DNA of 48,639 nucleotides from Treponema sp. (lineage in GTDB: Bacteria; Spirochaetota; Spirochaetia; Treponematales; Breznakiellaceae). Under the pieces are notes generated by a model. That model searched no databases and was not told the DNA's origin. It was given only the letters and a program-made list of their open reading frames with translations. The stretch covers positions 1 to 48,639 of the forward strand of contig JAISMC010000088.1 of NCBI GenBank assembly GCA_031276965.1. Direction: 5' to 3'. Each line of letters begins with the position of its first letter. Positions within the stretch are counted from its first letter, which is position 1. The translations under genes and the position numbers were made by a program. Below are positions 8,429 through 18,130 of the stretch, in pieces.

Positions 8429-8600
8429 GCCATAAATTATGTAAAGATTCATTTTGCCACGGAAGAAACCATTATGTTCAAAACCAAATTTGAAGGTTAC
8501 CAGTAACATAAGCGGGAGTATGACGCTTTTGTGTTAACCGTACTGGAACAGGCAAGGGATTTTAACGAGAGGTACGAAGAGAAAGCCCAAAAGCAGGGCA
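8429..8600 (+). pseudogene. Bacteriohemerythrin remnant
   Basis: The frame containing 8438 reads NYVKIHFATEETIM and then KTKFEGYQ, then a TAA at 8504-8506, then HKREYDAFVLTVLEQARDFN. This matches the second half of hemerythrins, the O2-binding di-iron proteins (pattern HFxxEExxM followed after about ten residues by HKxEHxxF). It carries His, Glu and His iron-ligand positions, with Tyr-Asp where Glu-His/Asp is usual. The N-terminal half is missing (a TGA at 8423-8425 precedes it) and an internal stop interrupts the core, so the gene is dead unless the stop is a sequencing error. Confidence 0.65.
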
Positions 8601-8603
8601 GTC

Positions 8604-8651
8604 CCGGCATAAAAAACAACCCCGCAAAGGCGGGGTTGTTTTTTATGCCGG
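8604..8651. terminator. Bidirectional intrinsic terminator
   Basis: A perfect 22-bp stem (8604-8625 with 8630-8651) and an AAAG loop. It has six A's on the left and six T's on the right within the arms, so it can act on both strands. It lies between the hemerythrin remnant (+) and the 3' end of htrA (-). Confidence 0.9.
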
Positions 8652-8685
8652 AGTCCGGGCGCTTCCGGACAGAAAACCGGAGATC

Positions 8686-10170
8686 CTAGCGCTTATACTT
8701 CATGGTCTCAAGAGACGCCTCTCCCCGGACTACCTCAAACCACAACTCGGATGACGCCTTCTCCCGGAGCGCCCGGTAGAAGGATGCCAGATCCCGGACC
8801 TTTTCGCCGTTGACCCCGGTAATCAAATCTCCCCGCTGAAGGCCCACGATGGACGCCGGACTTTTGGCAACGACCTGGGCCACATAGAGGCCCTGGGTAT
8901 TGCCGTCAAGTTTAAGGCTGGACCGCACCGCATCGGTAAGAGGTACGGCATATAGACCGGGCCAGAGTTTCCGCTGATCCGCCGTAACCTCTTCATTCCG
9001 TACCTCTATGCGGACATCCACATTCCGGTCAGACCCTTCCCGGATTACGGTAAGAGCAGCCCTGTCCCCGGGTTTTATGTCCCCCACCGCCAGGGTAAGG
9101 GCGTTGGAGGTCCGCATTTCCCGGCCATTCACATGGGTGATAAAGTCTCCGGGTTGTATGCCCGCCTTGTCGGCGGGGGAACCAAGAAATACCTGAGAAA
9201 CCAGGGCGCCCCGTTTCCCGTCAATCCCCATGGCCTGGACAATGTCCCGGTCAGGATCGAGCAGGGATACCCCGAGCCAGCCGTAACTTATTTCCCCGGA
9301 ACTGATAAATTCATCGATTGAACGTTTTGCATTGTTAATGGGAATCGCGAAACCCAGACCCACGGAGCCGCCCCCGGAACTGCTGGCTATCCAGGTATTG
9401 ATTCCTATCACCTCTCCCCGGATATTCACCAGGGCGCCCCCGGAATTCCCCTGATTAATGGAAGTATCGGTTTGAATAAAATCGTTGATATTATTTGCGG
9501 GACCGCCGGTTCTTCCCACAGCGCTTACTATGCCCATGGTAACCGAAGACATAAAACCCAGGGGGTTTCCCACGGCAATAGCCCAGTCGCCGATTTTAAC
9601 GTCGTCGGAATTTCCCAGCACCGCCAGGGGAAGATAATCGCCGGTTTTGAATTTGACCATGGCCAGATCCTTGCGTTCATCCTTGCCTACCAGTTCCGCG
9701 GGATATTCCTTGCCTTCGTTGGTGGCGATGATGATTTCGTTGGCATCCCCCACCACATGGTTGTTGGTCAGCACATAATAAATATCCCTTTCCTGACGCA
9801 CCACAATCCCCGAACCAAGCCCCTGGGCCCGGTATTCTCTCTCCTCGCCGTCCCGGGGGCCGAAGAAAAATTCCCAGGGAATGCCGTTAAAGTTGGGAAC
9901 CTGCTGTTGTTTTCTGATGGAGACGGTTTTTAATTCCACCACAGAGGGAAGCACCTTATCGGTTACCGCCCTGAAAGTGGTTTGAAGGCTTTCGGCCACC
10001 GCCAGGGCGTCCGAAGGAATTACCACAGGATTCTCCTGAGCCTGGGCTGTTTTCGCGGGGGTTGAGCACGAGAAGGAGAGAAAGGCCAGGGAAAAGCCGA
10101 AAATAACCCCTAAAAGAACCAGATTAAAGACAAAAAAGTGTTTTGAAGTTAATCTTTTTGAAAAATCCAT
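8686..10170 (-). CDS. htrA: HtrA/DegP-type periplasmic serine protease with two PDZ domains
   Basis: Envelope protease/chaperone that degrades misfolded exported proteins. The 494-residue product has a basic N-terminus and a hydrophobic segment (about 11-34) ending in SFSC. That could be a relaxed spirochaetal lipobox or a membrane anchor. The trypsin-like domain has the triad His138 (TNNHVV), Asp168 (KDLAMVKF) and Ser243 (INQGNSGGALVN). PDZ1 starts near 290 (YGWLGVSL) and PDZ2 near 405. The ATG has a good ribosome site (AGGAG) and a sigma70-like promoter upstream. It is monocistronic, with a terminator at 8604-8651. Confidence 0.95.
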   Translation of the reverse strand: MDFSKRLTSKHFFVFNLVLLGVIFGFSLAFLSFSCSTPAKTAQAQENPVVIPSDALAVAESLQTTFRAVTDKVLPSVVELKTVSIRKQQQVPNFNGIPWEFFFGPRDGEEREYRAQGLGSGIVVRQERDIYYVLTNNHVVGDANEIIIATNEGKEYPAELVGKDERKDLAMVKFKTGDYLPLAVLGNSDDVKIGDWAIAVGNPLGFMSSVTMGIVSAVGRTGGPANNINDFIQTDTSINQGNSGGALVNIRGEVIGINTWIASSSGGGSVGLGFAIPINNAKRSIDEFISSGEISYGWLGVSLLDPDRDIVQAMGIDGKRGALVSQVFLGSPADKAGIQPGDFITHVNGREMRTSNALTLAVGDIKPGDRAALTVIREGSDRNVDVRIEVRNEEVTADQRKLWPGLYAVPLTDAVRSSLKLDGNTQGLYVAQVVAKSPASIVGLQRGDLITGVNGEKVRDLASFYRALREKASSELWFEVVRGEASLETMKYKR

Positions 10171-10252
10171 ACAAACTCCTGTATTTCTAAAAGTTTTTTG
10201 AAGTATTTAGTTTTGAGATCCTTCCGGACCTGATCCCCTGGAATGACCTCTC

Positions 10253-10281
10253 ATTATAAGATAAATTTTTTTTTGCGTGAA
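10253..10281 (-). promoter_or_regulatory. Sigma70-type promoter of htrA
   Basis: Read on the - strand: -35 TTCACG (10281-10276), a 17-base spacer with a nine-A tract, and a consensus -10 TATAAT (10258-10253). The leader is about 75 bases. Confidence 0.6.
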
Positions 10282-10302
10282 TGGTTACATTTCTTTTGCC
10301 TG

Positions 10303-11073
10303 TTAATCCCCCGGAAGCAGTTCCCCGGTTAATACTTCAGCGTGATCCCTGAACACCGCCACGGTATGCTCCCAATGGGCGGAACATTTACCATCGGCGG
10401 TAACTACGGTCCACCCGTCTTCCAGGACCTCCACATCCCCGGTTCCCAGGTTGATCATGGGTTCTATGGCGATGACCAGCCCCTCGGTCATTCTGGGATT
10501 TGGGCCGTGGGGATAGTTAGGAACCTGGGGGTCCTCGTGCAGGCTGAAACCGACCCCATGGCCGCAGAATTCATGGACCACCCCGAAACCGTTGGCAAGG
10601 GCGTAACTTTCCACGGCCCGGGAAACCTGGAGGAGCCGGTCCCCTGCCTTTACCGCGGCTATGCCCCGCCTGAGACATTCCCGGGTAACCATGTTCAAGC
10701 GGTGTACCTCATCACCGGCCTTTCCGGCTTCGACGCTTACCGCCTGGTCACTGATAAAGCCTCCCAAATCTATGCCGCAGTCCAGGGAAACCAGATTTCC
10801 CGAAACTATCTTCCGCCTTGAGGGGATGCCGTGGATCACCTCGCTGTCAATGGAAATACAGAGCGCCCCGGGGAAGGGGTTAGTCCGGGATCCATACCCC
10901 AAAAAAGCCGGTTTGCCTCCGGCCTTTTTGATCCAGTTCCGGACCCAGCGATCCAGTTCCATGGTTTCCACTCCGGGTTTTACCAGGGGGATAAGTTCTC
11001 CGTACATGGCGCTGAGCATACGGCAGGATTCACGAATTCCTGTAAGCTGCTGTTCATTTTTCAGTCTGATCAT
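10303..11073 (-). CDS. map: Methionine aminopeptidase, type I
   Basis: Removes the initiator methionine from nascent proteins. The 256-residue product is a normal type I enzyme. The five metal ligands are visible: Asp98 and Asp109 in SLDCGIDLGGFISDQA, His in HGVGFSLHEDP, Glu in AIEPMINLG and Glu in WEHTVAV. It is the last gene of the leftward cluster that starts at secG, 48 bases after the J-domain gene. Confidence 0.95.
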   Translation of the reverse strand: MIRLKNEQQLTGIRESCRMLSAMYGELIPLVKPGVETMELDRWVRNWIKKAGGKPAFLGYGSRTNPFPGALCISIDSEVIHGIPSRRKIVSGNLVSLDCGIDLGGFISDQAVSVEAGKAGDEVHRLNMVTRECLRRGIAAVKAGDRLLQVSRAVESYALANGFGVVHEFCGHGVGFSLHEDPQVPNYPHGPNPRMTEGLVIAIEPMINLGTGDVEVLEDGWTVVTADGKCSAHWEHTVAVFRDHAEVLTGELLPGD

Positions 11074-11121
11074 AGTATTCCCGGACAGGATACCCTAAAT
11101 CGGCAAAAACGCAAAGGGCGC

Positions 11122-11895
11122 TTACACCTTCAGGGTCCGGCGGAGCCGTATCGTATTGGGAAGGGCCGGGTCCCGTTTCAGGGCCTCCCGGAAGACTGTT
11201 TCCGCCCCGTTAAGCTCTCCCAGCTTCAAAAGGGTCTCTGCCAGGGAACGCATCCACCGGGCTTCGTCCTTGGGAGAAAAGCCCAAACCCAGCAGATTCT
11301 CCATACAGCTTACATAGGTTTCGTCGTCCACGGCGCTTTTCAGCTTGAATCGTACCAATTCTTTGAGGAAGCTTTCAACTTCGCAGAGGAAATGACGGAA
11401 GTAAGGTTTCCGCCGCTCCTCCCGGATAACGCGCACCAGCAGTGAAAAGGATTCGTAGTACCGGCCCCGCTTTTCCAATTCTTCCGCCAGGATGAAGGAA
11501 CAATCCATCCAGTCTTCCCGGTCCAGGTATTTCTCCAATGGAAAGTGAAGGCCCCCCTGCTTCCGCCATACCGCCAGGGCTTCATCCTCTTCCAGATGCA
11601 AAAGCTCAAAAAAGATAAGTTTCGCCCGGCGGGCAGGATCGTCCGTATCCTCCTTGAGAAAGGCGCGGTAGTCGAAGCTGTCGCTCTTTACAAAACGGCT
11701 GTAGGCCCGGTCATATTCGGATCGCCGCTCCGGGCTGGAAAGCACCTCGTAGGCGATCAGGAGGCGGCGCATCTCCCTGCCGGTGGTTCCGGCTATGTCG
11801 GGATGTATCCGTTTTGCCTTTTCACGGAAGGCCCGTTTAATGTCCTGAGGGGAAGCCCTGGTATCTATGCCGAGCAGGGAATAGTAGTTATCCAT
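11122..11895 (-). CDS. J-domain (DnaJ-like) protein with helical C-terminal part
   Basis: Residues 1-68 form a J domain (YYSLLGIDTRASPQDIKRAF, HPD at 31-33, YEVLSSPERRSEYDRAY), which stimulates the ATPase of an Hsp70 (DnaK). The Gly/Phe linker, zinc-finger and substrate domains of true DnaJ are absent. The remaining 190 residues look like TPR-type helices (LAEELEKRGRYYESFSLL, AETLLKLGELNGAETVFREA). It is therefore a specialised co-chaperone whose client is unknown, not the general DnaJ. It lies 13 bases after the flavodoxin-like gene. Confidence 0.85.
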   Translation of the reverse strand: MDNYYSLLGIDTRASPQDIKRAFREKAKRIHPDIAGTTGREMRRLLIAYEVLSSPERRSEYDRAYSRFVKSDSFDYRAFLKEDTDDPARRAKLIFFELLHLEEDEALAVWRKQGGLHFPLEKYLDREDWMDCSFILAEELEKRGRYYESFSLLVRVIREERRKPYFRHFLCEVESFLKELVRFKLKSAVDDETYVSCMENLLGLGFSPKDEARWMRSLAETLLKLGELNGAETVFREALKRDPALPNTIRLRRTLKV

Positions 11896-11908
11896 GGATC
11901 CGCCCGGT

Positions 11909-12310
11909 TCAATTTCCTATCATTTTTCCCAGGTTTTCCGCATGGGCGCTGTTTCTGATACGGTCGCTCCAGTTAACGCACATCCCCTCTTTTTCCATGA
12001 CAGCCATGACGCGGGCCAGGGCCTTTGCAGTAAATGGACCGTTTTCTCTGACAAAGGCGGCGCTTTTTTTACCCGTCAGGCTGCCTGCACCGGCCAGAAG
12101 GACACCCAGGGCGGCGGGGATCTTTCCGCCGAAGAAAGACCCCTCCACGGCGGCGGCAATATACTCGTACCCCGGAAGGCCCCTGCCGTCTCCGGCGCAG
12201 GCGTCGATAATATCAACCCGGTGGCCCATGGATTCCATGCCCCCGGTCAGGGCCTTGACGTATTCCGGCGCATCCCGGTTCCCGGTGGCGTTTATCACCG
12301 CTATACGCAT
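11909..12310 (-). CDS. Flavodoxin-like fold protein, function unknown
   Basis: A 133-residue product beginning MRIAVINATGNRDAPEYVKAL, with a predicted beta strand and phosphate-binding-like loop. It has a central YEYIAAAVEGSFFGGKIP and a C-terminal helix rich in MEKEGM. The order of elements resembles flavodoxin-like proteins, but the loop lacks the classic T/S-x-T-G-N-T sequence, so FMN binding is uncertain. Its ATG directly follows the last base of the usp gene, so the two are coupled. Confidence 0.55.
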   Translation of the reverse strand: MRIAVINATGNRDAPEYVKALTGGMESMGHRVDIIDACAGDGRGLPGYEYIAAAVEGSFFGGKIPAALGVLLAGAGSLTGKKSAAFVRENGPFTAKALARVMAVMEKEGMCVNWSDRIRNSAHAENLGKMIGN

Positions 12311-12796
12311 TTATGCCTGCTTGTAGATCTGATCGACGGCCGGTTCTTTGACGAGATACACGGAACATTTTGCGTTTACCATGATTTCCCGGTGAGAATG
12401 GGAAATGATGTCCCGGGCGCTCCGGTCCTTTTCCCATCCTCCAAGGACGATAAGATCCGCCTTCTTTTCATCCGCCGCGGTAAGAATCTCCGTATATACC
12501 GCCCCCCGGCGTATGTCCCGTTCTATCTTAACCCCCTTGGCCCGGGCCAGTTCTTCCACGAAAGAAAGATACCGTTCCCCGTTTGCCTCAAGGCTCTTTT
12601 CATACTCCTGACTTTCCTCCTGAATGAAGATCTTGCTTAGCGTAAGCTGGCGTATGGTAGCGGTATCCACCACATACACCGCCGAAAGCCTGCAATGGTA
12701 TATCTTGGACATAACAATTGCATACTTCGCCGCCGATATGGAGGCATCGCTCCCGGTAACTGAGACGATAACGTGGGAGAATAACGGCTTAATCAT
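12311..12796 (-). CDS. Universal stress protein (UspA family)
   Basis: A 161-residue alpha/beta protein with the family's start (FSHVIVSVTGSDASISAAKYAI) and end (ADLIVLGGWEKDRSARDIIS, MVNAKCSVYLVKE). The Gly-rich ATP-binding signature of ATP-type Usps (G-2x-G-9x-G-S/T) is missing, so it probably belongs to the non-ATP-binding type. It overlaps the vatD stop by four bases (ATGA), which links it to the V-ATPase transcript. Confidence 0.85.
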   Translation of the reverse strand: MIKPLFSHVIVSVTGSDASISAAKYAIVMSKIYHCRLSAVYVVDTATIRQLTLSKIFIQEESQEYEKSLEANGERYLSFVEELARAKGVKIERDIRRGAVYTEILTAADEKKADLIVLGGWEKDRSARDIISHSHREIMVNAKCSVYLVKEPAVDQIYKQA

Positions 12797-13416
12797 TCCT
12801 TGCCCGCCTTCCTTTTGAGCAGCTTGCTTGAGAAGAAGGATTCCCGGTCCCTCTCTTCAAGCGCCGATTCAATAAATAGTTTTGTCTCCCTGGCAGTGGG
12901 GATGACCATTTTTTCCAAGGCATTAACCCGCCGCTGAGTTTTACGGACCTCCCGGGCAAGACGCCATACAATAGTTCTTACCGCAGCCAATTCCGTGAGA
13001 ATTTTCAACAACCGGAAGAATTCTAACACGGTTTCATCACATTCCGCAAATGAATTCGCCGGAGAATATTTCAGTTCCGCTTCGGGGAGGAACACTTCGA
13101 GGCTGGGGAGATTCATTCCGGCGATCATGACCCGCTTTTCCCGCAGATCAAAACGGTACCGGATATTCCGGGATATCCGGTCCGCCCGTTCCCGGCCCGC
13201 CACAATGAGCATGCGCTTTAGGACGGGATAGGCCGAGGCAAGACGGGCGTCTAAATCCCGTTCCAGAAGCTTAACCTCTTCCACCTTTTGCATCAGTTCC
13301 ATCACCAGAATTTCCCGCTTCTGCTCCAGGAGATCGTACCCCTCCTCGGCGGTGGCGAGCCGTTCCTTTACCCGGATAAGGTTGCTTTTAGTGGGGGCTA
13401 TCTGTTCACGGGGCAC
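12793..13416 (-). CDS. atpD: V-type ATP synthase subunit D
   Basis: Central rotor stalk subunit of the V/A-type ATPase, which turns inside the A3B3 head. The 207-residue product has the family start (IAPTKSNLIRVKERLATAEEGYDLLEQKR) and is largely coiled coil, with the C-terminal helix carrying VNALEKMVIP. The start is GTG at 13416, with TGAGG 10 bases before it. Unlike the rest of the operon, it is separated from subunit B by 333 bases that contain dispersed repeats. It overlaps the usp gene downstream. Confidence 0.93.
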   Translation of the reverse strand: MPREQIAPTKSNLIRVKERLATAEEGYDLLEQKREILVMELMQKVEEVKLLERDLDARLASAYPVLKRMLIVAGRERADRISRNIRYRFDLREKRVMIAGMNLPSLEVFLPEAELKYSPANSFAECDETVLEFFRLLKILTELAAVRTIVWRLAREVRKTQRRVNALEKMVIPTARETKLFIESALEERDRESFFSSKLLKRKAGKE

Positions 13417-13465
13417 AATAATACCTCATAACAGTTACTTTATAATAAACCTGCTGTTTTAACAA

Positions 13466-13605
13466 TGGATTTGTTCGAAAACACGGTTGGTTCCCTCACG
13501 GGTCTCCCAAAAAACGCGGATTTTTTGACGAAATCCACATTTTTGTTGTTTTTAAGCGGCTGCCGGCAAACCTTTGGTTTGATAAAGACTGAAATTTTTG
13601 AACAA
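13466..13605 (-). repeat. Dispersed structured repeat, copy A
   Basis: Read on the - strand it aligns by eye, almost without gaps, with 32141-32283 (+ strand), at roughly three-quarters identity. The alignment preserves three hairpins, with paired base changes: CAAACC/GGTTTG here against CGAACC/GGTTCG in copy B, and AA/TT here against GG/CC in the first hairpin. Confidence 0.8.
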
Positions 13606-13685
13606 TTTCAATACATGTTATAAACGGAGCAGGGTTTTCGCCCTTAAAACGGATTTAACGGACCTTTAATCTGCGGGATATGAAC

Positions 13686-13712
13686 TATTCGAGAGTCCGG
13701 TTTAATACCCCC
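13686..13712 (+). repeat. GGTTTAATACC repeat, copy 1
   Basis: CTATTCGAGAGTCCGG followed by TTTAATACCCC. It matches the reverse strand of 43541-43567 with only a few differences, and its core also recurs at 43468-43482. Confidence 0.7.
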
Positions 13713-13749
13713 GCCTTCAAAGCGGGGAGCTTCATTTCCGGAAAAGGCA

Positions 13750-15123
13750 TTATCCTCCCATATATTTATCGATAAACTGCTTGTTTACCCGCAGCAGATC
13801 CTCCCTGGGCAGAGTTCTGAGGGCGGTCCAGCCCAGATCCAGGGTCTGCTCGATGTTCCGGTCCTCAAATTCATCCTGGGTGAGGAAGATCTGTTCAAAC
13901 TTTTCGCCGAATCTCAGGTATTGCTTATCCGTTTCGGAAAGTTCCTCTTCCCCTATAATAGAAGCCAGGTTCCGTACCTGCTTAACCTTGGAATAGGCGG
14001 CAAAAAGCTGGCTGGAAACATCCTTATGGTCCTCCCGGGTCATACCGGGACCTATACCGTCCTTCATAAGCCGGGAAAGGCTGGGAAGGCCCGCCACCGG
14101 AGGGTAGACCCCCCGCTGAGAAAGCTCCCGGTCAAGGACTATCTGACCCTCGGTAATGTAGCCCGAAAGGTCCGGAATGGGGTGACTGATGTCGTCGTTG
14201 GGCATGGTCAAAATGGGAATCTGGGTGATAGAACCGGAGGAACCCGTTATCTTCCCGGCCCGCTCGTAGAGGCTGGACAGATCCGAATAGAGGTAACCCG
14301 GATACCCCTTCCGGCTGGGGACCTCGCCCCGGATTGAGGAAACCTCCCGAAGGGCTTCGCAGTAATTGGTCATGTCGGTCATTATCACCAGGACGTGCAT
14401 ATTCCGCTCGTAGGCCAGATATTCCGCCGCAGTCAGGGCGCAGCGGGGAGCCACGAGCCGTTCCAGGGAGGGGGCGTCCGCCAGAGAGAGAAAGACCACC
14501 ACATTGGCCAGTACCCCGGTCCGCTCAAAATCATCCAGGAAGAAGCGGGCCACATCGTACTTGACTCCCATGGCGCAGAAGACCACTACAAAGGACTCGC
14601 CGGAGTTGAGGAGCTTTGCCTGGCGGACGATCTGGGCTGCCAGCCGGTTATGGGGAAGGCCGTTTCCCGAAAAAATGGGAAGTTTCTGTCCCCGAATTAA
14701 GGTGTTCATACCGTCGATGGCGGATATGCCGGTTTGGATAAAGTCCCGGGGATAGGTCCGGGCGTAGGGATTAATGGGGAGGCCGTTTACGTCCAGACAG
14801 GTAGAGGAGAAGATGTCCCCATAACCGTCAATGGGTTCCCCCAGGCCGTTGAAGATGCGGCCCAAGAGCCCCGGCCCAACCCGGAGTTCCATGGGCTTAC
14901 CCAGAAATTCCACCCGGCTGTCTCCGGCGGAAAGGCCGGTACTGCTGCCGAAGATCTGAATGGCGGTCCAGTCCTCGCTCATGTCCACCACCCTTCCTAA
15001 GCGCCGCCCCTCGTCCCGGTCATAGACCGCCACCACCTCGTTAAAGCCTACATTCCGGCTCCGCTTGGTAATAACTACGGGCCCTTCTATCCGGGAAAGC
15101 CGCCGGTACGCTACCCCCTCCAT
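13750..15123 (-). CDS. atpB: V-type ATP synthase subunit B
   Basis: Non-catalytic nucleotide-binding subunit of the A3B3 head. The 457-residue product has a beta-barrel N-terminus ([13 protein letters not shown]), the degenerate P-loop region of B subunits ([15 protein letters not shown]) and the conserved [20 protein letters not shown] and [12 protein letters not shown]. Length is normal. The ATG is preceded by AGAGGGG. It follows subunit A by 84 bases that hold no gene. Confidence 0.96.
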   Translation of the reverse strand: MEGVAYRRLSRIEGPVVITKRSRNVGFNEVVAVYDRDEGRRLGRVVDMSEDWTAIQIFGSSTGLSAGDSRVEFLGKPMELRVGPGLLGRIFNGLGEPIDGYGDIFSSTCLDVNGLPINPYARTYPRDFIQTGISAIDGMNTLIRGQKLPIFSGNGLPHNRLAAQIVRQAKLLNSGESFVVVFCAMGVKYDVARFFLDDFERTGVLANVVVFLSLADAPSLERLVAPRCALTAAEYLAYERNMHVLVIMTDMTNYCEALREVSSIRGEVPSRKGYPGYLYSDLSSLYERAGKITGSSGSITQIPILTMPNDDISHPIPDLSGYITEGQIVLDRELSQRGVYPPVAGLPSLSRLMKDGIGPGMTREDHKDVSSQLFAAYSKVKQVRNLASIIGEEELSETDKQYLRFGEKFEQIFLTQDEFEDRNIEQTLDLGWTALRTLPREDLLRVNKQFIDKYMGG

Positions 15124-15207
15124 GAGCGGCCCCTCTGAAAAAGTTCGCCGGGAATTCCCGTCATAAGACCTCCTCCACAGATCAACGCGCTTAAAGCCGC
15201 AACGGCT

Positions 15208-17040
15208 TCAAGGCTGGTACATTAAATCCTCTTTAGTACGGTAACTCCGTTCCAGTTCATCCAGGGCGCCCCGCATGGTCCGCTCGAAGGCTGCAAGGCC
15301 CTCGATATCGCCGTTTCTGATTTCACTTTTAAGGCGGGAAAGTTCCTCCCGTAACGAAAGGGTTCCGCCGCCGGCAAGACCGGTTATCTTGATCAAGGGC
15401 GCCCCAAGTTTAATACAGCCTTGGGCCTTTTCGTAGAAGGCCATGATCAGTTCCAAAAGCCTTACCTGCTTAACGGGGACGCAGTACATGTCCACTTCGT
15501 CAAAAGAATTCTGCTGGAGAAAGCCGTCTTTAATGATGGCCGCCGCCAAAAGGATGAGCCGCTGATCGTCGGGCAGAGCGTCGGGACCGATGAGGCGGAC
15601 AATTTCCGCAAGACGCTGTTCTTTTTTGAGCAGATCCAGAGCATCCTGGCGGACTTTGGCCCAAACGGGGTTAACCTGTTCCCACCAGGGCTCCACCTCT
15701 CCGGCATATTCGGAATAACTGTCCGTCCAGCTTATGGCAGGATAATGCCGGGCATTAGCCAGATCCCGGTCCAGGGCCCAAAAACAGCGGATAAAACGCT
15801 TGGTATGCTGGGTAACGGGCTCGGAGAAATCCCCCCCGGGAGGAGACACCGCCCCGATAATAGTTACCGATCCCTCAAGACCTTCCGCAGTACGGACCCG
15901 CCCGGCCCTTTCGTAGAATTCGGCAAGTCTGGTGGGAAGGTAGGCGGGGAAACCTTCCTCGGCGGGCATTTCCTCCATCCGGCCCGAAAGTTCCCGCAGA
16001 GCCTCCGCCCAGCGGCTGGTGGAATCGGCCATGATCGCCACATGGTATCCCATATCCCGGTAGAATTCGGCCAGGGTTACTCCGGTGTATATGGACACCT
16101 CCCTGGCGGCCACGGGCATATTGGAAGTATTGGCGATGAGTATGGTCCGTTCCATAAGGGAACGGCCCGTCCTGGGATCTACCAAATGGGGAAATTCGGT
16201 AAGCACATCGGTCATCTCATTGCCCCGTTCCCCGCAGCCTATATAGATGATCACATCCGCATCGCACCATTTGGCGATGGCGTGCTGGGTCATGGTCTTA
16301 CCCGTACCAAAGCCGCCGGGAATGGCGGCGGTGCCTCCTTTGGAGAGGGGAAAGAATATGTCGATAACCCGTTCCCCGGTAATAAGGGGCTGATCCGGAG
16401 AGAGCCTTTCCGCACTGGGCCGGGGAACCCGGACCGGCCACCAGTGGGCCAGGGAGATTTCCTCCCCCTGGTCGGTCCGGCCTATGACGGTATCGCAGGT
16501 ATAATTCCCGGCGGGAAGCAGTTCGGTAAGATTCCCAAAACTTCTGGATCCGGCGGTCTTTGGGGGAACCATTATTTTACAACTGATACTCTCGGTTTCT
16601 TTAACTGTTCCCAGAACCAGCCCCGGAAAGGCGGGAACCTTCTCTCCCCGGGCAAGCTTTTCTGCCGCCGCGGAGTTGGGTACAAAGGGCCAAGGGCGGG
16701 AAGAGTCCAGCGGCTCGCCCCGGCTTCCTGCGGCCATAAAGGGCCCTGACTCCTTAAAGAGATTTTCCAGGGGCCGCTGAATCCCGTCGTAGATGGTCCC
16801 GATAAGCCCCGGCCCGAGAAGCGCCGAAAGGGGTCTGCCGGTAGAAGCGGCGGAGGCCCCGATTTTAAGGCCCGTATCATCTTCGTATACCTGAATCACC
16901 GCCTCATCCGCTTCCAGGCGTACAATTTCCCCGATGATTCGCTTTTCCCCTACTTCGACCACATCGAAAAGCCCCGCCCCGCCCAGGCCGGAGGCCCGGA
17001 CTATAGGCCCGGAAATACGCCGCACCCGTCCCTCAATCAT
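15208..17040 (-). CDS. atpA: V-type ATP synthase subunit A (catalytic)
   Basis: Catalytic subunit that hydrolyses or makes ATP in the A3B3 head. The 610-residue product has the N-terminal barrel ([13 protein letters not shown]), the non-homologous insert (about 110-190), the Walker A loop GGFGTGKT at 242-249, the Walker B region ([17 protein letters not shown]) and the C-terminal helical domain. Its ATG overlaps the subunit E stop by eight bases. The symbol follows V-type, not F-type, naming. Confidence 0.97.
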   Translation of the reverse strand: MIEGRVRRISGPIVRASGLGGAGLFDVVEVGEKRIIGEIVRLEADEAVIQVYEDDTGLKIGASAASTGRPLSALLGPGLIGTIYDGIQRPLENLFKESGPFMAAGSRGEPLDSSRPWPFVPNSAAAEKLARGEKVPAFPGLVLGTVKETESISCKIMVPPKTAGSRSFGNLTELLPAGNYTCDTVIGRTDQGEEISLAHWWPVRVPRPSAERLSPDQPLITGERVIDIFFPLSKGGTAAIPGGFGTGKTMTQHAIAKWCDADVIIYIGCGERGNEMTDVLTEFPHLVDPRTGRSLMERTILIANTSNMPVAAREVSIYTGVTLAEFYRDMGYHVAIMADSTSRWAEALRELSGRMEEMPAEEGFPAYLPTRLAEFYERAGRVRTAEGLEGSVTIIGAVSPPGGDFSEPVTQHTKRFIRCFWALDRDLANARHYPAISWTDSYSEYAGEVEPWWEQVNPVWAKVRQDALDLLKKEQRLAEIVRLIGPDALPDDQRLILLAAAIIKDGFLQQNSFDEVDMYCVPVKQVRLLELIMAFYEKAQGCIKLGAPLIKITGLAGGGTLSLREELSRLKSEIRNGDIEGLAAFERTMRGALDELERSYRTKEDLMYQP

Positions 17041-17671
17041 TGGAAGCCTCCCTGCCCAGAAGGGCCTCCGCTAATTCCGCCCGCTTATCCTTTAGCAGAG
17101 TCTGGGCGGCGGCATAAACCGACGCGCTTATCCTTGCCTGGGGAGTATCGATCGCCAGTCCGGGCAGCTTTCCCGGCAGAGAAAGGAGGGGATCCTGAAC
17201 CGGCTTTATTGAAGAAATACCGAGCCTTTTAAGGAGGGGCCGGAGCTCCGCCTCTTCAAGTCCCCGGCAGCGTATCTCCCAAGGGACGGCGCCATCCTCG
17301 TGGTCCGCCCCCGAATCAAGGTATTCGGCGATACGTTTTTTCAGCTCTATCTCCAAAAGACCGAGCAGTTTATCCCTTGAAAGGGCGGAAAGAAATGCGT
17401 CCATTGATGATTGAAGAAGACCCTCGGTATATTCGGACCGGGCCCGGCGCATATCCAGGGGAAGGCGGGCCATGATCTCCTTCCGGGTCTTTTCGCTTCT
17501 CGCCGCATACTTCCGCCGGATATTGTCAACCGCCCTTTTTATTTTTTTGTCCCAGGCGGCGGCGGAAGCGCTTACCGTATCGTCTGCGGTTTTTAAGATC
17601 CGGTACGCCTTTTTCCGGGCATCTTCGAGGATCTCCCGGTCCAGCACCTCTGTTGATTGTAATTCTTCCAT
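17033..17671 (-). CDS. atpE: V-type ATP synthase subunit E
   Basis: Peripheral stalk subunit that pairs with the G/H subunit to hold the head still. The 212-residue product has a helical, charged N-terminal half ([38 protein letters not shown]) and a globular C-terminal half ending [20 protein letters not shown], as in other bacterial E subunits. It overlaps subunit A by eight bases and is preceded by a 108-base gap after subunit F. Confidence 0.85.
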   Translation of the reverse strand: MEELQSTEVLDREILEDARKKAYRILKTADDTVSASAAAWDKKIKRAVDNIRRKYAARSEKTRKEIMARLPLDMRRARSEYTEGLLQSSMDAFLSALSRDKLLGLLEIELKKRIAEYLDSGADHEDGAVPWEIRCRGLEEAELRPLLKRLGISSIKPVQDPLLSLPGKLPGLAIDTPQARISASVYAAAQTLLKDKRAELAEALLGREASND

Positions 17672-17779
17672 TAAGCAAGTCCCTTCACGCCGGAAACGCC
17701 ACGCTTCCGGTATGCTGTCCGGGCCGCGCCTCCCCGGATGCGTTTGTCCGCAAGGCCCCCGTTCCCGGACATTGAAAAC

Positions 17780-18127
17780 CTATACATGCACCCCAATGGC
17801 TTCCCTAATCGAATCCACCAGCGTTTTCCGGCTCTCAAGTCTGCCCATGGGTCCGGGAATCTCCACCACCAGGGGATAGCGGCCGGAAAGCTGCCACTGG
17901 GCAAGATCTTCTCCCAGCCAGTCAGCGGCTTCTTCGGTAATGATTAACACCCGGCAGCTTTCCGGCATGGCTCCGGGAAGGGCCGTTCCGGCGGTCATAT
18001 CCCAGCCCCGGGTAACCCGGGAAAAAGCCGCCCGGACATCACCGGCATTCAGCGCCGCCGCCCCGTCAATACCGACGAATCGAAAGGCGGTAACCAGTTC
18101 CGGATCGCCGATAAAAAAATAATCCAC
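17780..18127 (-). CDS. atpF: V-type ATP synthase subunit F
   Basis: Small rotor subunit that binds subunit D. The 115-residue product has the Rossmann-like pattern of the family: FIGDPELVTAFRFVGIDG at the start, VLIITEEAADWL in the middle and YPLVVEIPGPMG before the last helix. The GTG start follows the subunit K stop by three bases, so translation is probably coupled. Confidence 0.92.
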   Translation of the reverse strand: MDYFFIGDPELVTAFRFVGIDGAAALNAGDVRAAFSRVTRGWDMTAGTALPGAMPESCRVLIITEEAADWLGEDLAQWQLSGRYPLVVEIPGPMGRLESRKTLVDSIREAIGVHV

Positions 18128-18130
18128 TTC

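Larger units (their letters stand above)
13417..13749. other. Repeat-filled gap inside the V-ATPase operon
   Basis: No gene is visible in these 333 bases between subunits B and D. They hold copy A of the 140-bp structured repeat (13466-13605), a copy of the GGTTTAATACC repeat (13686-13712) and a small hairpin (CCCCGC...GCGGGG, near 13710-13728). Confidence 0.75.

Noticed and set aside
8258-8509. 83-codon frame on the - strand in the htrA upstream gap
   Set aside because: It lies over hairpins and the hemerythrin remnant; no ribosome site or family features.
13681-13730. Possible IS200/IS605 end or CRISPR-like repeat
   Set aside because: Only one copy of the small CCCCGC...GCGGGG hairpin is present here, with no transposase and no regular spacers.
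15421-16749. Long open frame on the + strand opposite the V-ATPase A gene
   Set aside because: Antisense shadow of a highly conserved gene; the codon pattern belongs to the - strand.
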